Assembly (NCBI GenBank): GCA_019802505.1
Contig: JAFMOC010000007.1
Coordinates: forward strand, 10,674,001-10,738,000
Direction of reading: 5' to 3'
Length of the DNA: 64,000 nucleotides
DNA from: Corydoras sp. C115
Lineage: Eukaryota > Chordata > Actinopteri > Siluriformes > Callichthyidae
Below, piece by piece: positions 12,401 through 23,954 of the stretch (the stretch's first letter is position 1; every line of letters starts with the position of its first letter). A model generated the notes under the pieces. It saw only the letters and a list, made by a program, of their open reading frames with translations. It made no database searches and was not told the DNA's origin. A program made the translations under genes and the position numbers.

Positions 12401-15400
12401 TTTGTTTCTGAAAGAGCAAAGTGCGTTTAAAAGGAGGTGCAAGGCCAGGAGAGGGTCGAGTGGAAGTGCTGAAGGGAAACGTATGGGGAACAGTGTGCGA
12501 TGATCGCTGGAACCTGCAGGCTGCCAGTGTGGTGTGCAGAGAACTAGGCTATGGATCAGCTAAAGAAGCCCTTACCGGAGCCCGCATGGGACAAGGTAAG
12601 AACAAGAGAGAAACAGCTGCTTAACTAAAAACATTTACATCATGGAGGTGTATACATCTGTTTGTATATGTCTTATAGGTTTAGGGCCTATCTACTTAAA
12701 TGAGGTGCAGTGCACTGGTCATGAACGCTCTCTGTGGAATTGTCAATATAAGAACATCACTGAGGAAGACTGCAAGCACACAGAGGATGCAGCAGTCCGC
12801 TGCAGTGTCCCTTACATGGGCTTTGAGAAAACGGTCAGAGCCCCATTTTCTAGTTCTTTTAACTTTATATTTCTCTTGGATAGTTCCACAAGAGTTAAAA
12901 CTAATTGTGCCACTTCACTACACTTATTTGAACTTTAAGCACATTACACAAGGTTTATTTTTAGGAGTGTAAAATATATATTTTAAAATTTTTACAGTTA
13001 GTGTGTATATATAAACTTCTGCTTTTTCCCCCCAATATGTTAAATTACATCAGTAAATGTTTCTGTGTAGATGTGTATTATATTCTTCAATATATTATTA
13101 AATATATTATTTTAAAAAACAGGGCGGCACGGTGGCTTAGTGGTTAGCACGTTCGCCTCTCAGCGCTAGGGATTCCCGGTTCGAATCCCCATCTGGGTGG
13201 AGTTTCCATGTTCTCCCCGTGTCTGCGTGGGTTTCCTCCGGGTTCTCCGGTTTCCTCCCACAGTCCAAAAACATGGATCAAGTCAATTGAATTCTCAAAA
13301 TTGCCCCATATAGAGTGTGTCTGTGTGAGTGAGTGTGTGCCCAGTGATGGATTGGCGCCCTGTCATGGGTCTATCTGCCCAGCGCCCGAGACGTTCTCCC
13401 CAGGATGGGCATGGGGAACCCCCACCGCGACCCTAATAGAGGATAAAGAGGGAGATAATGAATGAATGAATTTTAAAAAAACAGTGACGGAGCCTAAGTT
13501 TTTAAAAAGGCTTTTTTAAGTCTTAATTTATTCTCTGTGGGATAACTGAACATGTAGTGTATTTATAATCACAGATTAACTTTTTTACTAATTCATGACT
13601 AATTGTTAATTTCAATAAGGCTAGTCATGTAGCAATATCACTTTTTTTTTTTTACAAACTAATACTTTGAGATAATGTATGGCATTGTTTGGACATACAT
13701 ATCATGTTCTGGTTACACAAATACCCTGTTGGAAATTTGCAGCTGAAGCATTGTAGCCTGGCAATGTATTCTGAGCAAATTTGTCTAAAGAAACAGATCA
13801 GCGTACAAACCTATTACTTATTTTTACGTAAATAATCTTTTGCATTGTTAGAAAGGATAAAGCTAAAACCCTTGCTAACATTTATTGACTTGGGCAACAT
13901 GCAGATAACGTAAAAATATTTTTTCTTATTTGTATTAATTGAGATTTGATTCACCAGCGTTTTCCAATTATTGCTGTGCTCCTCAAGCCTTACAGCAAAA
14001 GTGTCCAGGGTGTGAGCCCTGTGGGTAAACAAAGGTCATTCCTGTGTTGATCTGTGCCTGATTGGGTTTAATCTGGGTACTCTGGTTTCCGCCCATATTC
14101 ATGAGGTTAGTAAATTGGAGATTGCACCATTACTGTATAATTTGTAATCGTTCCAGTCAGAAAATAAAGATAATGTCAAGATGTTAAACTCCTAAATAAA
14201 CCTGATCATCTGCTAACCAAAAGTACAAGTGTAATCTCTGTAATACTTGGAAAAATGGCAAGTTAAAAAGGCATCACATATGCTAATCAGTTAATATTAG
14301 CTATGTACATCTAATTTATGTTTAACTTTTATTTTCTTATTATTATTATAAAACACAAAACAGATAATTTGGCTGGTTAAGAACTTTTGACCCATTTAAA
14401 GCTGTGTTGTTTATCCTAAAAACATTAGAGCAAGTATGGGAACCAATGTTGCTGCATAAGGCCCAATAATTATTGATAACTCTTTCGGAATTGTATCATT
14501 TATAGTGAAAAATGATTTGAGAATTTGTCTTTTGTTATAAACAAGACAAGTTTATCTTTTCATTTATCATATATGTGCAATTCTAAACCATTTTAAACTT
14601 TCTGTACTATGCTATGCTGCTAAAAAGCTTCTTAATTGTTTCCACCCCTTTGAACTTTGGCCTACTCAGATGCGTATTACAGGTGGCCGTTCAACCTTTG
14701 AGGGCCGTGTAGAGGTATTGCGCACCAGCACTAATGGAACCCAGCACTGGGGTCTGATCTGTGGAGAAGGCTGGGGCACCAAAGAGGCCACTGTGGTGTG
14801 CAGGCAGCTGGGTCTTGGATACTCCAACCACGGCATGCAAGTAGGACACTAACACTAGCGTTGGAGGCTAACCTTATTCTTGCATTAAATGCTTGATCTG
14901 CTTTGCGTGAACTTTTCCTTAAGGTCCATCAGACCTATTGATGAAACATTACTACATTTCACTTATACAACAGTTTAAGCTCAGGATGGAAACAAACAGG
15001 TATGGTGGTACAGCTGTGGTTATTATTAGCTGTGGAGAGTGTGTGAGAGTGACGTGCCATAGGTTGTGTGTACAGGTTCGGCTGATGGGTGGGCGGACAG
15101 AGTACGAGGGGAGATTGGAAGTGTGGGTGGGTCTCCGCTGGGGCAGTGTGTGCAGTGAGAACTGGACCACCAAAGAAGCCATGGTGGCTTGCAGACAGCT
15201 AGGGCTTGGGTACAGCATGCATGCTATTACTGTGAGTACATACATACAAACACACCCAAACAGTCTCAAACTCATACCACGACTTGGACCTAGTATGATT
15301 CTGCATATTTTATGGATAATCTAGCATTTATTACTGTTTCTGTTCTTCCATGATTTAGTTGGTTGGGTTGAGATTTAGCAACATTATAAGTCATTATGAT

Positions 15401-16400
15401 TGACTAATTGATTAGGTTATCACATAATTCCTTTTTTCCTCTTATAATTACTGGTATGTTCCAAGATGACAATTCTAAGATTAATTGGGCTCAGGAAGCA
15501 TTAGAAATCATTTCCTTATATATTGACTGTTTGATCATGTGGTCTGACTTTTTGAAAAAAGATGTTATGAAGTAAATGTATTTTTTCTGCCAAACATCCT
15601 TACATCCTCTTTAAGGTTGTCTACTAAGGTATGATTCACCTCAACATAAAAATTATTTCTTTAAAAAAAACATTAAGCTCCTGACATGGTCACCGTTTTT
15701 CACTCGAGAGAAAAGCATTTGGGGCATGCTATATTGCAAACCTAGGATCTGGATAAATTAAGTACAAGTACAAAAACATTTTCTGTTCAGCGTTTTATGT
15801 GTAATTTGCAAAGGGGGTGTTATACAAAGAATTAAATGGAGGTTTACAAATAATTTTGGCACTGCACATTATTTTTCAGAGCTCATTGTTTTAATGTAAT
15901 ATTAAGCTAATTTATCAAAAAGTGAATGTTTTTATTAGTCTTTACCAGGGTGCCAATAATTGGTTACATGTTATCGAGCAAAATGTACTGTTTTCAGGCC
16001 CCTATCTACACCTAAACAAACGATATAGCATTTGATTGGTTCAACTAAATATTTGAAACCAGTTCATATTGATTTCATGTCTTTTAAGGAAACATGGTAC
16101 TGGGATGGAAGTAATGTGACTGAGATTGTCATGAGTGGAGTGAAGTGTACAGGAGATGAGCTGGCCCTCAGCCAGTGCCAGCATCACAAAGTCATTAGCT
16201 GCCAAAAATCAGCTGCACGATTTTCTGCAGGGGTCATTTGCTCAGAGAGTAAGTTCCAGTGTAAATATACCCAAGCATACATTAAAAAAATATATGAATA
16301 TGTAAAAAATATGCATGTATTGTTGGCCTGTACATTTAACAATACATTTAATGGAGTCTTGCCACCTACAATGACATGAGTAAAGAAGGAAACTCATACT

Positions 16401-16460
<60 letters not shown>

Positions 16461-18684
16461 CATACACATTTATATTTGGGTAATGCACATATTTAAATGC
16501 TTTAAGTATTAATGTTTAAGTTCTTCCACTTCATTAAGTTTGTCCAGTTTATTGCATTTAAGTTTGTTAAAGTGCACTTGCTATAGAATTAAATAAAAAG
16601 TGAGCACAAATTAACAAAAACCATGTGCAATGTTTTTTTTTTTCGTTTGGCTGCAAATTTGCAAAAAAAAGTAGAAGCAGCTATGATCTTATTAACATTA
16701 AATTGAGAGAATGCAAATAACTGTCATACAATAAACAGTGGAAACTTTAAATACATGTACACTCACAAGAATATCTTTTACACTTTTATCTGTATCTAAT
16801 TTTCTCATGATACTGTCTTTGCATTCCGTAGCCGCATCTGATCTGGTGCTGAATGCGTCACTGGTTCAGCAGACAGTATATATGGAAGACCGACCATTAC
16901 ACATGCTGTACTGTGCTGCAGAGGAGGACTGTTTGTCCAAAAGTGCTGCCAAAGTGAACTGGCCTTACGGTCACCGGCGCCTGCTTCGCTTTTCTTCACA
17001 GATTCATAACATTGGGCGCGCTGACTTCAGGCCTAAAACGGGCCGTCACTCGTGGATCTGGCATGCATGTCATGGGTAAATCTACCTGTGTGATACTTTA
17101 TGAAGGAAAACATTGTAGTTTAAAATCATGTTTACATAAACAAAGCCATTTGCAAATGTGCCAACCAAAAGCATGATCTTTAGACCAGATCTTGTATCCT
17201 AATTAATCACATTCAATTCAATGTTTTTGTTAGAAATGATAATCCATAAAAAAATCACTAAACTGTGCATTACCAGTGTTCTCTATTTATATCTCTTTAA
17301 AATACAAGAGAAATGCTTTAAATATAAATGAATGTTTTAGGCATTATCACAGTATGGATATCTTTACCCACTACGACTTGCTAAATGCCAATGGGACAAA
17401 GGTGGCAGAAGGACACAAGGCCAGCTTTTGTCTAGAAGACAGTGACTGTCAGGAAGGTAGGATGAAAAGATAAATATCCACACATATTGATATCAAGCAT
17501 TGATATCTTTTTAAACTGAAAACCTTTTTTTATGTTACAGGTGTTTCTAAAAGATATGAATGTGCTAATTTTGGTGAGCAAGGCATCACAGTGGGGTGCT
17601 GGGATTTGTACCGACATGATATCGACTGTCAGTGGATTGATATAACTGATGTCAAACCAGGAAATTTCATTTTGCAGGTCAAATTGTTACTTACAGTATT
17701 GGCACATTTACAATATGACATTTTCTTACATGGTTTTGTTGAAAAGGTGACTGTATTGAATAAGATTAGTCAGTCATGGCCCTTTAGGATAGTTTTGTAT
17801 AATTTCCTGTTAATATGAATAACATTTCTGTTAATTACTCTCTTACTGTGGATGCTGTACTTCTGTCTGTTGCAGAATAAATTAAATTATTTCATGGTTG
17901 TAAAATTCTAAATAAAAAAATACATATACAAGCTAAAAAATACATAAGAACTATTGAGGGCTTTATTAATTCAATTGGAAAATAGTATTCTTTCTGATGT
18001 TTTTATTAGTGTATTCACCTGTATGTACAAATTTCATTTAACACATGTAATAATAAGCCCATTATATCCAGATGGATGTGGGTCAAATTTAAGAAAATCA
18101 CAATTTTAATACAGTAGCTACATTATTTATATTATAACATAGACCAAATACGTTATATTATACATAACTAATGCATACAGTAAATTTTTTTTTTTTTTTT
18201 TACATCTCATGATCATTGTCTACTCATTTTTTGTATAAACAAACTGACGTACAGTATAATTATTGTGGGTGTTTCACCGTAGATAATTCTAGACAATCCA
18301 TGCACAAAATACAGCATTAAATATAACCAAAAAGGTACAAAAGCTAGGTAATCAGTGTAGGAGTTTGGTGAAATTTTTTCTTAAAAGTGTGCATTTCAAT
18401 TACATTCTTTTTTTTCTTTCAGATTGTGATAAATCCTAATTATGAGGTATCTGAGAGTGACTTTACAAATAATGCAATGAAATGCAACTGTAAATACGAT
18501 GGCCACAGGATCTGGCTTCATAATTGTCATACTGGTAAGCAACTAAAATACATTGCTGTATGACTAAAACAGGCCAGCAAGCTGCAATTTGACTGCATGT
18601 ACTTTGGCAGGTGATGCGTTCAGTGAAGAAGCAGAACGAAGGTTTGAGAAGTATCCTGGGCAGCTGAATAATGAGATCTCTTAA
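7402..18684 (+). CDS. LOXL3: Lysyl oxidase-like 3 (spliced gene)
   Basis: Secreted copper- and LTQ-dependent amine oxidase that oxidises lysines of collagen and elastin. Coding exons: 7402-7720, 7808-7971, 8368-8579, [10624-10680, 11734-11808 optional], 12109-12316, 12415-12595, 12679-12833, 14670-14840 (or 15076-15231), 16089-16248, 16832-17075, 17341-17456, 17541-17677, 18423-18534, 18611-18684. All junctions are GT-AG and phase-compatible. Without optional exons it encodes 750 aa; human LOXL3 has 753. Seen: N-terminal hydrophobic signal peptide (to about residue 25), four SRCR domains, then the oxidase domain. That domain has the copper motif WHACHGHYHS, the quinone-forming Lys in VAEGHKASF with its partner Tyr in DLYRHD, and the DCQWIDITDVKPGN block. 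LOXL3 rather than LOXL2/4 is inferred from recalled sequence similarity and from HTRA2 lying tail-to-tail. The chosen ATG is the only one before the signal peptide. Confidence 0.93.
9171..9401 (+). repeat. V-SINE copy, 5'-truncated
   Basis: Begins in the central domain (CCGGTTTCCTCCCACAG) and ends in a (GATG)n tail. It lies in a LOXL3 intron and is followed by a long (AT)n tract at 9404-9472. Confidence 0.8.
9473..9917. mobile_element. Non-autonomous hAT-like element, 445 bp
   Basis: Terminal inverted repeats TAGGGGTG and CACCCCTA enclose a non-coding body. Sub-terminal palindromic motifs (GTCGACTA, TTCGACTATGA) occur near both ends. A related copy is at 31697-32071. It sits between AT-rich tracts, which hides the target duplication. 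The hAT label comes from the short TIRs and is an inference. Confidence 0.6.
10624..10680 (+). CDS. LOXL3: LOXL3 optional exon 1 (57 nt, Lys/Arg-rich)
   Basis: Preceded by TTCTGCAG and followed by GTATAC. It is 19 codons, opens and closes in the same phase as the intron it interrupts, and has no stop. It encodes a basic stretch including HLKKRS and KGKVRVKADR, between the two halves of SRCR domain 2. The core LOXL3 exons join correctly without it, so it is either a cassette exon or a lineage-specific insert. Confidence 0.6.
11328..11475 (+). repeat. Old diverged V-SINE remnant
   Basis: Recognisable order of tRNA-like head, CCTGGGATCAATTCCCAGATC and AGTTTGCATGTCC. Heavily mutated and without a tail. 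Lies in a LOXL3 intron. Confidence 0.5.
11734..11808 (+). CDS. LOXL3: LOXL3 optional exon 2 (75 nt, Lys-rich)
   Basis: Acceptor TTGCTTTTCAG and donor AAAAG|GTAACC. It is 25 codons in the same phase, without a stop, encoding QESKAKAF...SSKPKPVN...VAKR. With the preceding 57-nt exon it adds 44 residues, 15 of them Lys or Arg, within SRCR2 just before the LYAERQK segment. Confidence 0.6.
13123..13469 (+). repeat. V-SINE copy with clear target duplication
   Basis: Full-length plus copy in the LOXL3 intron before the SRCR4 exons. It is flanked by ATTTTAAAAAACAG on both sides (one extra A downstream), a typical retroposition signature. Confidence 0.9.
14670..14840 (+). CDS. LOXL3: LOXL3 SRCR4 exon, version A
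   Basis: 57 codons, phase 0 at both ends, acceptor CCTACTCAG and donor CAA|GTAGGA. It encodes the first half of SRCR4 (ITGGRSTFEGRVEV ... WGLICGEGWG ... VVCRQLGLGY), which continues in the exon at 16089. The ending NHGMQ makes this the likely default version, because human LOXL3, from memory, has NHGLQ here. Confidence 0.85.
15076..15231 (+). CDS. LOXL3: LOXL3 SRCR4 exon, version B (duplicate)
   Basis: 52 codons, phase 0 at both ends, acceptor TGTGTACAG and donor ACT|GTGAGT. It encodes a second complete version of the same half-domain (VRLMGGRTEYEGRLEV ... WGSVCSENWT ... VACRQLGLGY), 235 bp downstream of version A. Both cysteines, the GR-EGR-EV core and both splice sites are intact. Either copy can join the exon at 16089, so the pair fits mutually exclusive splicing. 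Confidence 0.75.
16408..16456. repeat. (TA)n microsatellite
   Basis: About 25 TA units after a short GT tract, in a LOXL3 intron. Confidence 0.95.
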
Positions 18685-19123
18685 GTCATATAAGCAAACC
18701 TGTGTGTTTCAAATAGAATCTTACTATATAGTCAAAATCATAATGCAGCTATGATGTACCTCATTCCCTGTGACTAGATAAGATCAACGGTTAAAATAAC
18801 TGGGAAAGTAAAATGTGGGCATTCATATTCAAATCTATGAGACCGGCAACTTTAACGTAGGACCATGGTGCTATACGTTGAATGACAAAAATGGAAATTG
18901 TGGAATGTATTAGATAGCAAATTCTGACCGCAGCCTTCTATTACCGTACCTGTTTAGCTACATAATACATATTTTTGGTTTACATTCGTGTATCCTTTTA
19001 CTGTAAAACTAGTTTTTTTAATTAATCATTAAAGATGCATTTTAAAAAACAGTAACTTATTTGTTCTAAGAACCATGTAATATCCTGCCTATAAAGGTTT
19101 TGGTTTGTTTCCAGTGATGCCAT

Positions 19124-19129
19124 AATAAA
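19124..19129 (+). terminator. LOXL3: Likely LOXL3 polyadenylation signal
   Basis: AATAAA about 440 bp after the LOXL3 stop codon, followed by a GT/T-rich stretch (TGCTGTTGTCT). No coding sequence lies between, so a 3' UTR of this length is plausible. Confidence 0.55.
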
Positions 19130-19411
19130 TGCTGTTGTCTAGGTGAGTGGCTTATCTTCTCTGTCCAACATTCAGTCAGCACCTCACTCCTCACTCACTC
19201 ACTCTGGCACATACTGGCACAAAAAGTTCTTAAGTAAATTAAATTTCCCTTTCTTGCAAGGGTAACCACAAGCCTCTGACTCACTGCAACGTGATTGATC
19301 GATTACAGAATTCCAATGTGTAGTGTGACAAGGAAAACAATGTGAGAACATATTAGAGACGTAATGATCTATTCCACAGTCATTTTTTAACACATTGCAT
19401 AATTCAATTAG

Positions 19412-19692
19412 GTGGCCTAGTGGTTAGCATGTCCACCTCTCAGTGCTGGGGATCCAGGTTCGAATCCTGATCTGGGTGGAGTTTCCATGTTCTTTCTGTT
19501 TTCACCAGGTTCTCTGGTTTCCTCCCACAGTATAAAAACATGGATTCAAGATTAGTTAGCTGCTCTAAATTGTCTCTATATAGTGCATGTCCATGAGTGT
19601 GTTTGCCCAGCAATAGATTGGCACCCTGTCCTGGGAGGATCTGCCCAGTGCCTGAAAAGTTCTCCCCCAGATGGGCATAGGGAACCCCCGAT
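19412..19692 (+). repeat. Diverged V-SINE copy
   Basis: Head (GTGGCCTAGTGGTTAGCATG), B box (GGTTCGAATCC) and central domain are recognisable. The (TGAA)n tail is gone. It lies between the converging 3' ends of LOXL3 and HTRA2. Confidence 0.75.
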
Positions 19693-20219
19693 CGTGAGAT
19701 CTTTACGGCAATACACCTTTTAATGGCATTTTTAGTCTACAAAGAAGCTCCTGATAAGTAGATTTTTACAGATGAACAAAACTACTGATATTAAAAAAGT
19801 CAGTACTGAATTTTAATCACTAACCTATTTCTAGCTGTCTTAAATAACATACATTTAAAAAGAAACAGACACAAGTCTTAGTTTAGCAACAAAATGTGAT
19901 TTATCTTAATAAAGTGTGTACTAATTTCTGTATGTGCATTTGTTTCTGAAACAAAGACAATAATCCAGTGTGATTCGTTTTACTTATTGTGTTGTCAGCT
20001 GTTTCAGACATACAGTGTAAGACTTGTTTGTGCTCACCCAAATATTTCATCTTTTAATAAATTACTCTGTGAACTGTTTAAGTTCTGAAAATGTCAATGC
20101 AGTTACTGTTCATTTACTAAATTCATTTTGCTCCCTTCAAAGTGAAAGTCATTTATAACAGCATGTCTAAAAATGTTGACAAACCTTTGCACAGGCAAAA
20201 CACAGCCACATCGATGATG

Positions 20220-20605
20220 TTATTCTGTAAACTCGGGGGTCATATGCAGCATCAAGAAATCTCGATCCCTGCGAACAACCATGTTGATACTATCACTAGT
20301 GCGCACTGCATTGTAGATATCTTCTGATGTGTTGACCTTCATTCCATTGACCTCCACCACTATGTCTCCTGGCTTCAGACCCGCTCTGGAACACATCAAC
20401 AAATTAGGCCATATGACATTAAAAGACTACTGTTTAGCCATAATCATTTAATAACTGCAGGAGTTATATTAAACATTACCTTGTTTTTTATTTTCTGTTT
20501 CATGCAGACATAAAATTATTTTTATGATTGCTAAAATATTTCCAATGCAATAATATATTTAATGCCAACTTTTAAATTATGTTTGATGAAAGTCATTTAA
20601 TAGTC

Positions 20606-20660
<55 letters not shown>

Positions 20661-23600
20661 TAAAAAAACACACTAATGCATAATATTTCTGACATGGTAA
20701 TTGAGTCCTGGCCTTTAACCTACAACAAACAACAACCTTTGGGATTAACTGAAATACTAAAATGATATTATAGTATGGAAATCTGAGATAGGGGTAGTGT
20801 GTATGTGCTGTACATATGGTATTGATCATTTAATCTCTCAACATTTGGCCTATCCTGTTGTCCATTATGTCTTATGTATTACAGTGGCAGATAAAGATGT
20901 ATTATGGGCATAGTAGCTCAGTGGATAGGGTGTTGGGCTATCAACCTGAAGGTTGTTAGTTCAAATCAGCAGGTCCACTGAAGTTACCAATTCAATGTAT
21001 GCAAGACTCTTAACCCTAATTGCTCCATGGATGGCCAACCTTGTGCTCGCTTTGTAAGTCGCTTTGGATAAAAGCGGCTGCCAAATGACCAAATGTAAAT
21101 GTAATTTAATGTATTAAGCATGTCAGTTTAGACATGACTTGGCATTGTCAGTTTAATTGTGTAATTTATCATATAAATATGCATCAAAATGAATCTAAAA
21201 TAGATTCAGTATATAACATTACAGTCCCTTACACTGTTAACCTTTCTTGAAGTGTATTTACACATTTTATTTAAACGCAAGCTGAAATAAATTTAATAAT
21301 TTAAAGGTCGTAACATGCGACTCTTGCTTGCCTGTTTGCTGGAGATCCGGTTATGACCCGATGTATGAGAATACCATATGTGACATCAAGGGGGAATTTG
21401 GGATCCCTCATCTTCAGCTCAGCTATTATACTTGAATATAATGAAACATGTCAGGAATGACATAAATTATTCTTTTTCACTTTGTATTTCGAAAACTGAA
21501 TAGTGTTTTCCCACCTGGGAGTGAGGGTTAACATCATTACTCCAATATAGCGTCGTTTGGCCTCAGACTCGCCGAACCAGGACTCTATAGGCAAAACAGA
21601 GGAAACAATAATAAAAAAAATAAAAGATGCAGCAGTATTAGCAAAAAAGGGAAGTGAACACAAGGATCTTACTCTTTTTATCTGCAGCACGCTCAAGAAA
21701 AAGTCGAAGTCGATCAGAGGGAATTGCAAAGGAAATACCAGCAGTGACCTTCATGGTGTTAATGCCAATGACTTCACCATCCTAAATGTCAAAAGTTTAA
21801 AATTGTGTTGCATGGCTTTTATATTTCTAATTACAGAAATGTACATGTTCAAATAATGTTATAATCATGTTTTTCAGATGAACATACCAAATTAATAAGA
21901 GGACCACCAGAATTTCCAAACTGTAAAATACATAGACAAATAAAGAAAATTGAGAAAACACATAAATACATTTATATTTAGTCATTTAGCATATGCTATT
22001 ACTAAGAGTGGTTTGCAAATGAGAGAACACCACAAGTCAAAAGTTGAGAACACCACAAGTCAAAAGCTACACTGGAGTATTTTTAAACCTGATTATCCAA
22101 TCTAGTTTTAATGCTTAGATATTCTCTACTGTGTTTTTTTTATATTACAAGTGCTTCTGGGAGAGAGATGTTTTGAGTTAATCAATTAAAATATTTTATT
22201 GTTTGTGTATTTAAGACTTTAATGTCTGGATTGCAACAAATGTTATTTCAGAACAGCCATAATGTGAGTTTAGTATTTTCAATTTATTTATCAGCATGTC
22301 TTTGGAATATGGGAGGAAATTCACGCAGGATTGGGAAGGACAGTTAGATTTCCCAAAAACAGGACCTTTGTGATCCAAAACATGAACTAAACCTTGGACC
22401 ATGTTGTTGTAAGGTGTTAGAAGTTTGTAGGGTGTGGTAGATCAGTGCTTAGGGTATTGGGCTAGCAATCTTATGGTTGTAGGTTTAAATTCTCGATCCA
22501 GTAAAGTTACCAATGTGCCCTTAACCTTAAAACCTTAAATGTGCCCTTAAATACACACTTTCTTTAAAAATTTTACTTTTAAAAACATTTTATGGTGTAA
22601 AAGAGTCATCTAGTTCACTGAAACAACAATAAATGTGGTAGCAACCAGTATCATTAACATGATTTTTGCTTTGATAAATTTTTGCTTGTCTTTTGAGTGT
22701 ATAAAAATGAATGCTTACATCAATAGCAGCATCGGTCTGTATGTAGTCCATATTGGTGTTGGACAGGCCCAGCTCTTTGCTGGCTCTTTGGGTTGAGCTT
22801 ACAATCCCTGATGTTATAGTGTTCCTAAGAGCAAAGGGGCTTCCCATGGCAACCACAAACTCACCCTGTCGCAAATCTGATGATTGGCCAAGACTCAATG
22901 TTGGAAGAGGATGCTGGTAACAAGCAGTAAAGGAGAATGCATCACATCTTCTATCTCAGAACATATTTCCTTTTTGTAGTTGAAGAATCATTCATGTTAC
23001 CTTAGCATTTATTTTAATAGTCGCTATGTCTGCAGCCTGGTCCACAGCCTGCACAGTGGCATTGTACGTCTCTCCGTTGGTCAGTTTGACACGAACACCC
23101 CGCTTGTTGGCTACTACGTGAGCATTGGTCACAATTAGTCCATCACTACTGATAATGAAGCCAGAACCATTGGAGATGGCCATTTCTCGACCAGAGAACG
23201 CTTGCCTGCAAAAACCAACAGATAGTTTGTCTAATAGAAAATACAAAAGCAAAAGGTTAGACAGTCTGAACTAAAGGATTACTATTTGGGGGGGGGGGGG
23301 GGGGGTACAACCACAAACATCATATTCCAAGTAAACTCTTTTTTATCACATAACTAATGCAAAAAAGAGAGGCTCTCGGTTCCTATTTGACACAGCTGCA
23401 TATCCACTTTCCTTTATACTGCACATCTCACCTGTTACACTGTCCTTCATATACATATTCTGCACTACCCTCACTTATTTTTCTGCCAGTCCTGATTTCA
23501 TTATTTCGCAATTCTTCGTGACTCATGCCTGAAAAAAACATAAATTTGACCTATTTAAAACAACTCTACACAAATTTTATTTATAGGTCTTATTAAGTTC

Positions 23601-23920
23601 AAGCAGAAAAATATAACAGTACTAGGTTTTATCTGTAATAAATGACTGTTGGCATTAATTATTGTTTGTTTCATGGATTCACGTATAAAATCTTTACTTA
23701 TATGATTACTCGAGAGTACAAATTAACTATGTGTAGATTTTACGACATTCCAATGGCACATAGATTACAGCAGGGGCGTCGTTAGACCTGGGCTTTCGGA
23801 GCTATAGCCCCGGTTGTTTTGTCAGTAGCCCCGGATCAAATGAGAGCAGGTTTCCATGCAGCCTCTCCTCTCTCGATGGAGTAACAGTCAGTTGTTTGTG
23901 TTTCTAAGCTCTGTATGTAT

Positions 23921-23954
<34 letters not shown>

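Noticed and set aside
12700..12972. A 90-residue overlapping frame within a LOXL3 exon
   Set aside because: It is an out-of-frame shadow of the SRCR3 exon at 12679-12833.
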